DNA of 64,000 nucleotides from Streptomyces sp. UW30 (GCF_008042075.1 NZ_RDBN01000037.1:2023081-2087080), one strand, 5' to 3'. Positions 1 to 12,553 are shown, counted from the first letter of the stretch. Numbers and translations are program-made. The notes: a model not told the origin generated them from the letters alone.

Positions 1-708
1 TTGGCCAAGGACTACCGGGTCATCGTCCCCGACCTGCCCGGCTACGGCCGCAGCACCAAGGGCGTGGACGGCACGGACCCGTTCGGCGACCTCGCCACCG
101 GCATCCGCGGACTCCTCGACGAACTCGGCCTGGACAAGGCCCACCTGGTCGGCAACTCCTACGGCGGCGCATGCGCCCTGCGCCTCGCCCTGGACACCCC
201 CGACCGGGTCGACCGCATGGTCCTGATGGGCCCCGGCGGCATCGGCACCACCCGTGCGCTGCCCACCCCGGGCCTCAGCAGCCTCCTCAACTACTACTCC
301 GGCGACGGCCCTTCGCGTCCGAAGCTGGAGAGGTTCATCCGCACCCACCTCGTCTTCAACGCCGCCGACGTCCCCGACTCGGTGATCGACGCCCGCTACG
401 AGGCGAGCATCGACCCGGAGGTGATCGCGGCCCCGCCGCTGCGCCGCCCGTCCGGTCCGAACGCGCTGCGCACGCTGTGGCGGATGGACTTCACCCGCGA
501 CGCCCGCCTCGACCGCCTGCCCGTGCCGACCCTGGTCCTGTGGGGCGCGGCCGACAAGGTCAACCGCCCGTCCGGCGGCCGGATGCTGGCCGACCGCATG
601 CCCAACTGCGACCTGTACGAGGTCGCGGGCACCGGGCACTGGGTGCAGTTCGAGCGCGCGGGGCTGTTCAACAGGATCTGCGCCGACTTCCTGGCGGGCC
701 GCCGATGA
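1..708 (+). CDS. alpha/beta hydrolase of aromatic meta-cleavage pathway, 5' end cut by window
   Basis: This is the C-terminal 235 residues of an alpha/beta hydrolase of the MhpC/BphD/HsaD type, which cleaves the C-C bond of ring-opened products from extradiol dioxygenases. The nucleophile elbow GNSYGG (Ser at visible residue 53), the acid in LWGAADKVN and the histidine in GTGHWVQF are all present, so the catalytic triad is complete. The frame runs to base 1 without a convincing start, and the oxyanion HG motif expected near the N-terminus is missing, so the gene begins upstream of the window. Its stop overlaps the start of the dioxygenase gene by the ATGA motif, which implies one operon and translational coupling. 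The substrate (biphenyl-like, phenylpropionate-like or steroid-derived) cannot be decided here. Confidence 0.85.
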   Translation: MAKDYRVIVPDLPGYGRSTKGVDGTDPFGDLATGIRGLLDELGLDKAHLVGNSYGGACALRLALDTPDRVDRMVLMGPGGIGTTRALPTPGLSSLLNYYSGDGPSRPKLERFIRTHLVFNAADVPDSVIDARYEASIDPEVIAAPPLRRPSGPNALRTLWRMDFTRDARLDRLPVPTLVLWGAADKVNRPSGGRMLADRMPNCDLYEVAGTGHWVQFERAGLFNRICADFLAGRR

Positions 709-1739
709 CCCCGTACAGCGACATTCGCGACAGCCGTGTTGCCCCGTCGGTCTTCGGCTCGGTGCACCTCGGCCACATCGTCATCGAGACGGAGAGGTTC
801 GCCGACTGGCGCCGCTTCGGCACCGACGCGATCGGCATGCACCACGACGACCTGGACACGGGCCTGATGCGCTTCCGCCTCGACGGCCAGGAGTGCCGTT
901 TCCTGCTGCGGCGCGGACCGGCCGAGGACGTCGTCGCCACCGGCTGGCACCTCGACGACCACTCCACGTTCGAGCAGATCGAGGCCCGCGTGCGCGCCCA
1001 CGGGGTGCCGTGCGTCGAGGGCACCGCCGAGGAGGCGAGGATCCGCGGCGTCGAACGGCTGCTGCGCTTCCCCGGCCCCAAGGGCATCACCCAGGAGATC
1101 TACACCACCCCGGTCATCTCGCCGCGGCCCCTGAAGATGCTGGCGTCCGGCTGGGTCACCGGCGACTCGGGCATGGGCCACGTCGCCATCACCTCCGCCA
1201 AACCGGCCCTGATGCGCGGCTACTTCAACACCGTCTTCGACGCCCGCCTCACCGACTACATCGACGAGACGATCAGCGGCGTCAAGCTCAAGATCCGCTT
1301 CCTGCGCGTCAACGAACGCCACCACTCCATCGCCATCGCCGCCGTCCGGGGTCTGCCCATTGACCCCGTCCGCACCCGCGTCCAGCACCTCAACATCCAG
1401 GCCGCCACCCTCGACGACGTCGCCCGCAGCTACGAGCGCGTCCACGAACTCGGCTTCGACATGGCCCTGTCCGTCGGCCAACACACCAACGACAAGGAGC
1501 TCTCGTACTACGCCCGCACGCCCTCGGGCTTCGAATGGGAGGTCGGCTGGAACCCCGTCGTCATCGACGAGTCCACCTGGAAACCCAGCACCCACCAGGG
1601 CATCAGCGTCTGGGGCCACACCCCGGTCGGCCGGACCATCGTCAACAAACTCGACCAGTTCCGCCTCGGCGCCCGCTCCCTCGCCCGCCCCGAACGGACG
1701 GTCCCCGCCCTCAGCGGCACCGGCATCCCCGACGACTGA
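705..1739 (+). CDS. extradiol ring-cleavage dioxygenase (type I, VOC fold; BphC/HsaC-like)
   Basis: A 344-residue iron(II) dioxygenase that opens catechol-type rings next to the diol. It has the two-domain vicinal-oxygen-chelate layout. In the C-terminal half the likely metal ligands are His159 (GHVAI), His228 (QHLNIQ) and Glu279 (FEWEVGW). The second-shell residues of the BphC family are also present: His206 in RHHSIAI and the GQHTNDKELSYY segment. The ATG at 705 overlaps the upstream hydrolase stop (ATGA), which fixes the start; a longer upstream reading in the same frame is only a shadow of the hydrolase gene. It is paired with the hydrolase as consecutive steps, ring cleavage then hydrolysis. 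The family is clear; the exact catechol substrate is not. Confidence 0.9.
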   Translation: MTPYSDIRDSRVAPSVFGSVHLGHIVIETERFADWRRFGTDAIGMHHDDLDTGLMRFRLDGQECRFLLRRGPAEDVVATGWHLDDHSTFEQIEARVRAHGVPCVEGTAEEARIRGVERLLRFPGPKGITQEIYTTPVISPRPLKMLASGWVTGDSGMGHVAITSAKPALMRGYFNTVFDARLTDYIDETISGVKLKIRFLRVNERHHSIAIAAVRGLPIDPVRTRVQHLNIQAATLDDVARSYERVHELGFDMALSVGQHTNDKELSYYARTPSGFEWEVGWNPVVIDESTWKPSTHQGISVWGHTPVGRTIVNKLDQFRLGARSLARPERTVPALSGTGIPDD

Positions 1740-1760
1740 CGACCCGCGAGACGCAACACA

Positions 1761-1795
1761 ACGGGCCCGCCCACGCAATGCGCGGACGGGCCCGT
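1761..1795. terminator. strong hairpin, probably bidirectional terminator
   Basis: ACGGGCCCG and CGGGCCCGT form a perfect 9-bp outer stem that continues inward with two mismatches around an AAT loop. It sits 21 bases after the dioxygenase stop. On the minus strand it follows the tRNA-like element by only 7 bases and is trailed by a T-rich stretch, so it could end both transcripts. Confidence 0.75.
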
Positions 1796-1802
1796 GATAC
1801 CG

Positions 1803-1872
1803 AGCGCTGGGCAGGCCTTGCACCTGCATCTCCCCGCAGGAAGCGGGACGTCTTTCCTTGGACCACCAACGC
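1803..1872 (-). tRNA. tRNA-Gly(UCC)-like element, probably a pseudo-tRNA or tRNA-derived RNA
   Basis: Read on the minus strand, this segment folds into a full cloverleaf. There is a 7-bp acceptor stem GCGTTGG/CCAGCGC with one G-T pair (1866-1872 with 1804-1810), a 3-bp D stem GTC/GAC with a GG-containing loop, and a 5-bp anticodon stem TCCCG/CGGGG. The 7-base loop CTTCCTG places UCC as the anticodon at 1839-1841. A 4-base variable loop and a 5-bp T stem GCAGG/CCTGC with a 7-base loop follow. Departures from a working tRNA are the T loop reading TGCAAGG where TTC is expected, the short D stem, and CGG rather than CCA after the discriminator base. A terminator hairpin lies immediately downstream on the same strand, which suggests it is transcribed. 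No protein gene fits this stretch. Confidence 0.5.
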
Positions 1873-2189
1873 AACACCAGCCACCCGAACTTGCGGCGAC
1901 CAGCTCGGGACCAACCTTAACCCACCCGGCCCCGTCCCCCTGCACGGCGGGGTCGAGCAAAGGGTGCCCGCCCAGTGCAGAAGTGCGCTCTGAGGGTCGC
2001 CGCTGCAAGCGTACACTTCTGGGCAAATCATAGTTTTGGCTATTCTTACCTTGTAATTCTGGTGGAAAGGTAGCCAGAATCCTCGGATCCGGCGTCCGAT
2101 CTACCCGAAAGGTCCGCAGTGAGTGGCCGGCGGCAGCCTTGGGAGGGCGCGCGGGCGGATCACATAGGCGCCAGGAGGAACATTTCTCG
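1873..2189 (+). promoter_or_regulatory. intergenic leader of the kinase-phosphatase gene with an inverted repeat
   Basis: No protein gene is supported here. From about 2030 to 2080 the composition drops to unusually AT-rich for this genome, typical of a promoter. ATTCTGG (2056-2062) and CCAGAAT (2074-2080) form a 7-bp inverted repeat with an 11-base spacer that could be an operator or a small hairpin. AGGAGG at 2173-2178 is the ribosome site for the following ATG. The segment also includes the region upstream of the minus-strand tRNA-like element. Confidence 0.4.
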
Positions 2190-5100
2190 ATGACCCGGCC
2201 CGATGACCCGAGCACCGCGGCGGCCCGGATGTTCGCCGAGGCCGGCGCGTTCGGCGAGCTTCTGGCCGGGATCGAGTGGGCGGCGACGCCGCTCGGGCCC
2301 CCCGAGTCCTGGCCGGGGCCCCTGGTGGACACCCTGCGCCTCATGCTCACCTCTGAGCACGGGATGGCTCTGTACTGGGGCGCCGAATTCGCCACCCTGT
2401 ACAACCTGGGCTCCTCACCCATAGTCGGCGCCAAACACCCCTGGGCACTCGGCAAGCCCTACAAGGACGTGTTCCCCGAAGTCTGGGCCCACCCCGTGAG
2501 CTCCCACTTCCACTATGTGACCGACACCCGCAAGTCCCTGCTGATCCCCGATGAGCCGCTCATCATGGAGCGCCACGGCTTTCCGGAACAGTGCTACTTC
2601 GACTCCTCCTTCCAGCCCGTGCTGCTGGACGACGGCACCTCCGGCGGCGTGCTGCAGATCATCACCGAGACCACCGGCCGGGTACTGGGCGAGCGCCGGC
2701 TGCGCCTGCTGAGCGAGACCGGCGCCCGCACCGCCGGGCTGCTCACCCCGGGCGAGGTCGCCCGCGTCGTCGCTCAGGTGCTGGGCTCCTATCCCGAGGA
2801 GATCCCGTTCCTGGGCCTGTACCTGGCCTCCGAGCCGGGGATGCTGCGGCCGGCGGCCTCCACCGGGCTCCAGCCCGCGCCCGAGTCCGTGTCCCCGAGT
2901 GCGGCCGACGGGTCGGAGGTCGCGGCCCTGCTGGCGCAGGTGGTCGCCGACGGCGCCCCTGCCACGCTGCCGGCCACCGCGTTCACCGGCGGCAACACGG
3001 CCGGGCAGCACGCCGCGGCCTCCCGGCTCCCGGTCGAGCAGGCGCTCGCTCTGCCGCTGGACTGTGCGGGCCAGGTGGGAGGCGCCCTGGTGGTGGGCGT
3101 CAACCCCTGCTTCCCGCCGGCCGGGGCCTACCGGGACTTTCTGGAGGTGCTCGCCGCCGCCGTGGCCGGGGCGCTGACGGCCGCACTCGCCCACGACGAG
3201 CAGCGCCGGCGGGCGGAAGCGCTGGCCGAGCTGGACCGGGCCAAGACCATCTTCTTCGCCAACGTCAGCCATGAGTTGCGCACCCCGCTCACCCTGCTCC
3301 TGGGCCCGCTCCAGCAGGCCCTGGCCGACGAGGACCGGCCCGAGCGGCACGAGCGGCTGGAGCTGGCCGAACGCGGCGCCCTGCGCCTGCTGAAGCAGGT
3401 CAACACCCTCCTGGAGGTCGCCAGGGCCGAGGCCGGGCAGCTACGCCCGGCCCTCGAGCCGGTCGACCTCGCCGGCGCCACGGCCGAGCTGGCCGGGGTG
3501 TTCCGCTCCGCCTTCGAGGCGGCCGGGCTGACGCTGGAGGTGGACTGCCCGCCGCTGTCCAGGCCGGTGTCGCTGGACCGGGAGATGTGGGAGAAGATCA
3601 TCCTCAACCTGCTCAGCAACGCCCTGAAGTTCACCTTCACCGGCGGCGCCCGGGTGCAGGTGGCCGCGGTCGGAGACCTGGCCCGGCTGACCGTGACCGA
3701 CACCGGCACGGGCATCCCCCCGGACGAGCTGCCGCGGCTGTTCGAGCGCTTCCACCGCGTCCGCGGCGCCCGCTCCCGCTCCCACGAGGGCAGCGGCCTC
3801 GGCCTGGTGCTGGTGAAGGACCTGGTGGAAGCGCACGGCGGCACCGTCGGCGTGGACAGCCGGCTCGGCCAGGGCACCGACGTCACCGTGAATCTCCCCT
3901 TCGCCGCCGCCCACCGGCCCCGTCCGGACCCGCCCGCGGCCGGCGCCGGATTCCCCGGGGAAACCCCCACGGAAGACGGAGGCGGCCGGTCCGGCCGCGC
4001 CACGGCCTATGTGGACGAGGCGCTGGGCTGGCTGGCGGCCGACCCTGTCCCCGCCGCGTCGACGTCCGCGGCACGCCCCCCGCGCGCTTCCGCGACCCAC
4101 GATGCCCCGCACGGCCGCCCCGGTCCGCACGAAACCGAACGCCCCCACCCGGCCCGCCTGCTGGTCGTCGACGACAACGCCGACATGCGCGCCTACCTCA
4201 CCCAGCTCCTGCAGCCCGACTACGACGTGCTGCTCGCCGCCGACGGCCGGGCCGCCCTGGAGATGGCCCTGGCCCAGCCGGTGGAGCTGGTGCTGAGCGA
4301 CGTGATGATGCCCCGCATGGACGGCTTCGAGCTGGTCCGGGCGCTGCGTGCGGACCCGCGCACCGCCCGCCTGCCCATCGTCCTGCTCACCGCCCGCGCC
4401 GGCGAGGAGGAATCCGTGCAGGGCCGGGAGGCCGGCGCCGACGACTACCTGGCCAAACCCTTCTCCGCGCGCCAGCTGTTGGCGCGCGTCCGCGCCGGGT
4501 TGGAGCTGTCCCGGCTGCGCGAACAGGCCCTGACCGAGACCCGCAACCAGCTGGCCGTGCTGGACTCACTGGCCGAGGCGGGCCTGCGACTGTCCGCCAC
4601 CCTCGACCCGGACCAGATACTCCAGACTGCCGGCCAGATCTTGCTGCCCGACTTCGCCGACCAGATCAGCATCCACCCCACCGCCGCAAGACCCGCCCCG
4701 GCGCAGTCGCCCCCGGCATACATCGCCGGCACCCCGCTTCTCGCCCGCGAAGCGCTGGCGACCGCCGCCACCCACGCGATCAACGGCACCGCCCCGGCCC
4801 CAGCCGGCCCGCACCCGCCCGCTGCCGTACTGGCCCTGCCGCTGCAGGCCCACGACCGGACACTGGGGGCCCTGGTACTGGTCCGGCACACCGACTACTC
4901 CGCGGTCGAACACAAGTATCTGGAGAACCTCGCCCACCGCCTGGCCCAGGCCTACGACAACGCCACCCGCTACCACAACGAGCGCCGCCTCGCCCTGACC
5001 TTGCAGCGCGCCCTGCTGCCCCACCGCCTGCCCGAGGTACCTGGGGTGCGCCTGGCCACCCACTACCGGGCCAGCGACCGCGGCGCCGAGGTCGGCGGCG

Positions 5101-5753
5101 ACTGGTACGACGTGCTCGCACTGCCCGACGGCGGGGTGGGGCTGGCCATCGGCGACGTCATGGGCCACGACGTCGAAGCCGCCATCGTGATGGGCCAACT
5201 CCGCTCCGCCCTGCACAGCCTCGCGATGGAGGGCGCCGGCCCGGCCCAGGTGCTGGCCAGGCTGGACGCCTACCTGCAGTCGCTCGCCGCCGAGCGCTTC
5301 GCCACCTGCCTGTACGCGGTCTACGACCCACACCGCCACCGCCTGCGCTACGCCGCCGGCGGGCACCTGCCGCCCCTGCTGATAGCCACCGACACCGCCT
5401 ATCTGGAGCTGCCCCCGGCGTTGCCGCTGGGACTGGGCAGCACCCCGGTCGACCGCGAGGTGGCGTTCCCGCCCGGCACCAGCCTGCTGCTGTACACCGA
5501 CGGCCTGGTGGAAAACCGGGCGCTGTCCCTGGGCGACTGCCTGGAGACCCTGCGCCAGGCCTGCGGCACGCTGTCCGCCGCCGCCCGCACCGACCCCCGG
5601 CAGATCACCGAACGAGCCCTGGAGCTGCTGAACACCCCCGGCCGGGTCGACGACGACACCGCCTTGCTCGCCGCCACCGCCGAACCATCGCGTCGAACCG
5701 GCGCCCCGCAGGCTGACGGAGGTGCCGTCCCGACCGCCCCAGGGCCTGTCTGA
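2190..5753 (+). CDS. hybrid sensor kinase - receiver - PP2C (SpoIIE-type) phosphatase
   Basis: An 1187-residue cytoplasmic signalling protein with no membrane segment. The domain order is a PAS-like N-terminus (about 1-165, with the WAATPLGPPESWP signature), a GAF-like domain (about 180-335), HisKA with FFANVSHELRTPL (His361), HATPase_c with NLLSNALKF, GTGIP and GSGLGL boxes (about 455-575), a low-complexity linker, a receiver with LLVVDDNAD and phospho-acceptor Asp704 in LSDVMMPRMDG, a second GAF domain (about 795-930), and a PP2C/SpoIIE phosphatase (about 940-1165) with GGDWYDV, GDVMGHDVEAA, YTDGLVEN and VDDDTALL metal motifs. The ATG at 2190 follows AGGAGG by 11 bases; the longer frame from 2139 lacks a ribosome site. 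The architecture implies phosphorelay control of a Ser/Thr phosphatase, whose usual target would be an anti-sigma-factor antagonist. No such partner is adjacent. It stands alone and ends at a hairpin. Confidence 0.9.
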   Translation: MTRPDDPSTAAARMFAEAGAFGELLAGIEWAATPLGPPESWPGPLVDTLRLMLTSEHGMALYWGAEFATLYNLGSSPIVGAKHPWALGKPYKDVFPEVWAHPVSSHFHYVTDTRKSLLIPDEPLIMERHGFPEQCYFDSSFQPVLLDDGTSGGVLQIITETTGRVLGERRLRLLSETGARTAGLLTPGEVARVVAQVLGSYPEEIPFLGLYLASEPGMLRPAASTGLQPAPESVSPSAADGSEVAALLAQVVADGAPATLPATAFTGGNTAGQHAAASRLPVEQALALPLDCAGQVGGALVVGVNPCFPPAGAYRDFLEVLAAAVAGALTAALAHDEQRRRAEALAELDRAKTIFFANVSHELRTPLTLLLGPLQQALADEDRPERHERLELAERGALRLLKQVNTLLEVARAEAGQLRPALEPVDLAGATAELAGVFRSAFEAAGLTLEVDCPPLSRPVSLDREMWEKIILNLLSNALKFTFTGGARVQVAAVGDLARLTVTDTGTGIPPDELPRLFERFHRVRGARSRSHEGSGLGLVLVKDLVEAHGGTVGVDSRLGQGTDVTVNLPFAAAHRPRPDPPAAGAGFPGETPTEDGGGRSGRATAYVDEALGWLAADPVPAASTSAARPPRASATHDAPHGRPGPHETERPHPARLLVVDDNADMRAYLTQLLQPDYDVLLAADGRAALEMALAQPVELVLSDVMMPRMDGFELVRALRADPRTARLPIVLLTARAGEEESVQGREAGADDYLAKPFSARQLLARVRAGLELSRLREQALTETRNQLAVLDSLAEAGLRLSATLDPDQILQTAGQILLPDFADQISIHPTAARPAPAQSPPAYIAGTPLLAREALATAATHAINGTAPAPAGPHPPAAVLALPLQAHDRTLGALVLVRHTDYSAVEHKYLENLAHRLAQAYDNATRYHNERRLALTLQRALLPHRLPEVPGVRLATHYRASDRGAEVGGDWYDVLALPDGGVGLAIGDVMGHDVEAAIVMGQLRSALHSLAMEGAGPAQVLARLDAYLQSLAAERFATCLYAVYDPHRHRLRYAAGGHLPPLLIATDTAYLELPPALPLGLGSTPVDREVAFPPGTSLLLYTDGLVENRALSLGDCLETLRQACGTLSAAARTDPRQITERALELLNTPGRVDDDTALLAATAEPSRRTGAPQADGGAVPTAPGPV

Positions 5754-5777
5754 TGCGGCCGGGCCCGTAGGCGGGCT

Positions 5778-5814
5778 GCCTGCGGCCCATGGCCCGGAAA
5801 GGCCGGCCGCAGGC
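5778..5814 (+). terminator. hairpin after the kinase-phosphatase gene
   Basis: GCCTGCGGC (5778-5786) and GCCGCAGGC (5806-5814) make a perfect 9-bp stem. It lies 25 bases past the stop and between two convergent genes. Confidence 0.55.
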
Positions 5815-5908
5815 CCAAAGTCCCGGAGAAGTCCTCCGGTTGCCGCCGACCCCGGCTCTGCCCCGCTGAGTAGCAGGCAGCCGGACGGGATGCGGCGGCA
5901 TTTGCGTA

Positions 5909-7438
5909 TCAGATGTCCCGGAAGATCTCGATCTGCGCCCCAATGGAGTTAAGGCGCTCGGCGAGGTCCTCGTAACCCCGGTTGATGACATACACGTTGC
6001 GCAGCACGGACGTGCCCTCCGCCGCCATCATCGCCAGCAGCACGACCACAGCGGGGCGCAGGGCGGGCGGGCACATCATCTCGGCGGCGCGCCAGCGGGT
6101 CGGGCCCTCCACCAGGACGCGGTGCGGGTCCAGCAACTGGAGGCGGCCGCCGAGGCGGTTGAGGTCCGTGAGGTAGATGGCTCGGTTGTCGTAGACCCAG
6201 TCGTGGATCAGGGTCTTGCCCGACGCGACGGCGGCGATGGCCGCGAAGAACGGGACGTTGTCGATGTTCAGGCCCGGGAACGGCATCGGGTGGATCTTGT
6301 CGATCGGCGCCTCCAGCTTGGAGGGCCGGACGGTGAGGTCCACCAGCCGGGTGCGGCCGTTGTCGGCGAAGTACTCGGGCGTGCGGTCGTGGTCGAGGCC
6401 CATCTCCTCCAGGACCGCCAGCTCGATCTCCAGGAACTCGATGGGCACGCGACGTACCGTCAGTTCCGACTCCGTCACCACCGCGGCGGCCAGCAGGCTC
6501 ATCGCCTCGACCGGGTCCTCGGAGGGGGAGTAGTCGACGTCGACGTCGATGGTCGGCACACCGTGGACCGTGAGGGTCGTCGTGCCGATGCCCTCGACCC
6601 GAACGCCGAGCGTCTCCAGGAAGAAACAGAGGTCCTGGACCATGTAGTTGGAGGACGCGTTGCGGATTACCGTGACGCCTTCGTGGCGCGCGGCGGCCAG
6701 CAGCGCGTTCTCGGTCACGGTGTCGCCGCGCTCGGTCAGCACGATCGGCCGGTCGGGACGTACGCCGCGGTCCACCACGGCGTGGTACTGGCCCTCGGTC
6801 GCCGCGACGTCCAGGCCGAAGCGGCGCAGCGCGATCATGTGCGGCTCGATGGTGCGCGTGCCGAGGTCGCAGCCGCCGGCATAGGGCAGCTTGAAGTGGT
6901 CCATGCGGTGCAGCAGCGGGCCGAGGAACATGATGATGGAGCGGGTGCGTACGGCGGCCTCCGCGTCGATCGCCCCCATGTCCAGCTCGGCCGGCGGCAC
7001 GATCTCCAGGTCGACGCCGTCGTTGATCCAACGGGTGCGCACGCCGATGGAGTTGAGTACCTCCAGCAGGCGGTACACCTCCTCGATCCGGGCGACCCGG
7101 CGCAGCACTGTGCGCCCCTTGTTGAGCAGCGAGGCGCACAGCAGGGCCACGCAGGCGTTCTTGCTGGTCTTGACGTCGATCGAACCGGACAGTCGACGTC
7201 CGCCGACGACCCTCAGATGCATCGGACCGGCGTACCCGAGCGACACGATCTCGCTGTCCAGGGCTTCACCGATTCGGGCGATCATCTCAAGGCTGATGTT
7301 CTGGTTGCCGCGCTCGATGCGATTGACGGCGCTCTGGGAGGTGCCGAGCGCCTCGGCCAGCTGCGCCTGTGTCCAGCCCCGGTGTTGCCGGGCGTCACGG
7401 ATGAGCTTGCCGATGCGTACGAGGTAATCGTCTGCCAT
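5909..7438 (-). CDS. murA: HTH-fused UDP-N-acetylglucosamine 1-carboxyvinyltransferase (MurA paralogue)
   Basis: A 509-residue protein in which an XRE/Cro helix-turn-helix (residues about 6-62, WTQAQLAEALGTSQSAVNRIERG) is joined to a complete EPSP/MurA fold (about 73-509). MurA transfers enolpyruvate from PEP to UDP-GlcNAc, the first committed step of peptidoglycan synthesis. The KN pair (Lys93-Asn94), the GPLLHR segment and the active-site cysteine Cys190 in AGGCDLGTRT are kept, so the enzyme part looks active. Standard MurA is about 420 residues, so the extra 70 or so are the DNA-binding domain. The ATG is preceded by TAGCCT at a 7-base gap and no ribosome site, suggesting a leaderless message. 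A palindrome adjoins that -10 element. I recall the same fusion in S. coelicolor next to aconitase. Whether it acts as enzyme, regulator or both is open. Confidence 0.9.
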   Translation of the reverse strand: MADDYLVRIGKLIRDARQHRGWTQAQLAEALGTSQSAVNRIERGNQNISLEMIARIGEALDSEIVSLGYAGPMHLRVVGGRRLSGSIDVKTSKNACVALLCASLLNKGRTVLRRVARIEEVYRLLEVLNSIGVRTRWINDGVDLEIVPPAELDMGAIDAEAAVRTRSIIMFLGPLLHRMDHFKLPYAGGCDLGTRTIEPHMIALRRFGLDVAATEGQYHAVVDRGVRPDRPIVLTERGDTVTENALLAAARHEGVTVIRNASSNYMVQDLCFFLETLGVRVEGIGTTTLTVHGVPTIDVDVDYSPSEDPVEAMSLLAAAVVTESELTVRRVPIEFLEIELAVLEEMGLDHDRTPEYFADNGRTRLVDLTVRPSKLEAPIDKIHPMPFPGLNIDNVPFFAAIAAVASGKTLIHDWVYDNRAIYLTDLNRLGGRLQLLDPHRVLVEGPTRWRAAEMMCPPALRPAVVVLLAMMAAEGTSVLRNVYVINRGYEDLAERLNSIGAQIEIFRDI

Positions 7439-7445
7439 GAGGTTG

Positions 7446-7466
7446 AGGCTATCTCAGATATGAGAT
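7446..7466 (-). promoter_or_regulatory. leaderless promoter and palindromic operator of the HTH-MurA gene
   Basis: On the minus strand TAGCCT (7446-7451) is a -10 hexamer ending 7 bases before the ATG. ATCTCA (7451-7456) and TGAGAT (7461-7466) form a 6-bp inverted repeat around GATA that fills the spacer just upstream of the -10. That is the usual place for a repressor. The fused XRE domain of the gene itself is an obvious candidate binder, but this is inference. Confidence 0.5.
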
Positions 7467-7502
7467 GGCACATCCCAAGGGGTCCATTCGGGTGACGGCT
7501 CG

Positions 7503-7700
7503 TCAACGCCGCCTGGCGGTACGGGTACGACGCCACCCGAAAGGTCCGGGCAAATCAACCGATGTCGTACGACGTCCGGTGCTGCTGTGCGTGTGTCGCG
7601 GGCCGTGCCTGCCGCCCGTGGTGAGGGACCAGGAGCGCCGGTTGATGTTCAGCCGCACCCCGGGCAGGATCCGAAAACTCTTGCGAAACGTCAGGGGCAT
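7503..7700 (-). CDS. DUF4236 small protein
   Basis: A 65-residue basic protein that opens with FRKSFRILPGVRLNINRRSWSLTTGGRHGP, the recognisable start of the DUF4236 domain: a short beta-rich unit with the order F-R-K-S, P-G-V-R-L-N, then a T-G-G turn. The start ATG has GGGAGG about 6 bases upstream. It lies between the HTH-MurA promoter and the argG terminator, on the same strand as both but probably transcribed on its own. The function of the family is unknown. Confidence 0.8.
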   Translation of the reverse strand: MPLTFRKSFRILPGVRLNINRRSWSLTTGGRHGPRHTHSSTGRRTTSVDLPGPFGWRRTRTARRR

Positions 7701-7791
7701 GGATGCCTCCCTTCGGAGTCGAGTACGTACCGGAGTCGAGTACGCGCTTCTCGGGTACCCCGCCCCGGCGAACTGATGGCATGTCGGAAAG

Positions 7792-7842
7792 CCGGAAGGG
7801 CCCGGTTCGACGCGCGCGGCGTCGAACCGGACCCTTCCGCGG
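7792..7842 (-). terminator. argG terminator
   Basis: The arms 7794-7813 and 7819-7838 form a 20-bp stem with a single mismatch around a 5-base loop. It lies directly after the argG stop on the minus strand. Confidence 0.85.
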
Positions 7843-7868
7843 TCCGTCCTCTGGTGGCCCGGTGGCCG

Positions 7869-9358
<1,490 letters not shown>

Positions 9359-9525
9359 AGCCCTTGCGTGAAGGTGCGAGAAGTCCGCGGAAGTGTGGGA
9401 AAGGGCAGGCCCGGGCGGGTGTGGCGGGGGCGATCGGGTGCGGCGGCGCGGCCGGGTGTGCGGAACGACACTGTTGAAAGGCGCGCGGCAAGGAGGCCGG
9501 GCATGACCATCCCGGCCCCATGTAC

Positions 9526-9549
9526 TAGAGTTATCTCGACATCGAGATA
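9526..9549 (+). promoter_or_regulatory. acnA upstream promoter with 18-bp palindrome (candidate TamR-type operator)
   Basis: TATCTCGA (9532-9539) and TCGAGATA (9542-9549) are perfect 8-bp inverted arms with a 2-base centre. TAGAGT (9526-9531), a good -10 hexamer, directly precedes it, so a protein bound here would cover the transcription start. In S. coelicolor the MarR-family regulator TamR is known to control aconitase through a palindrome. I cannot confirm that this is the same motif. Confidence 0.5.
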
Positions 9550-9593
9550 TCTGCCGGGGCGCACCGCAGCCGCACGTCATCGCCGGTCTGGCG

Positions 9594-12407
<2,814 letters not shown>

Positions 12408-12438
12408 GCGATCAAGTACGCGGCAGCGCACGGCAGTT

Positions 12439-12475
12439 GAGGGCCGCATCCCCGAACAGCGGGGATGCGGCCCTC
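12439..12475 (+). terminator. acnA terminator
   Basis: GAGGGCCGCATCCCCG and its exact complement form a 16-bp stem around AACAG, followed by GTCGTTTTCGTC. It begins 31 bases after the acnA stop. Confidence 0.92.
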
Positions 12476-12553
12476 GTCGTTTTCGTCCCGTGACATCGGC
12501 AGAGCTCAGCCGGAACACAGGGTTCCCCCAGCGTGCGGGGGCAGGATCGGGAC

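Noticed and set aside
7465..7776. 103-codon plus-strand frame over the DUF4236 gene
   Set aside because: The opposite strand encodes a recognisable DUF4236 protein with a ribosome site.
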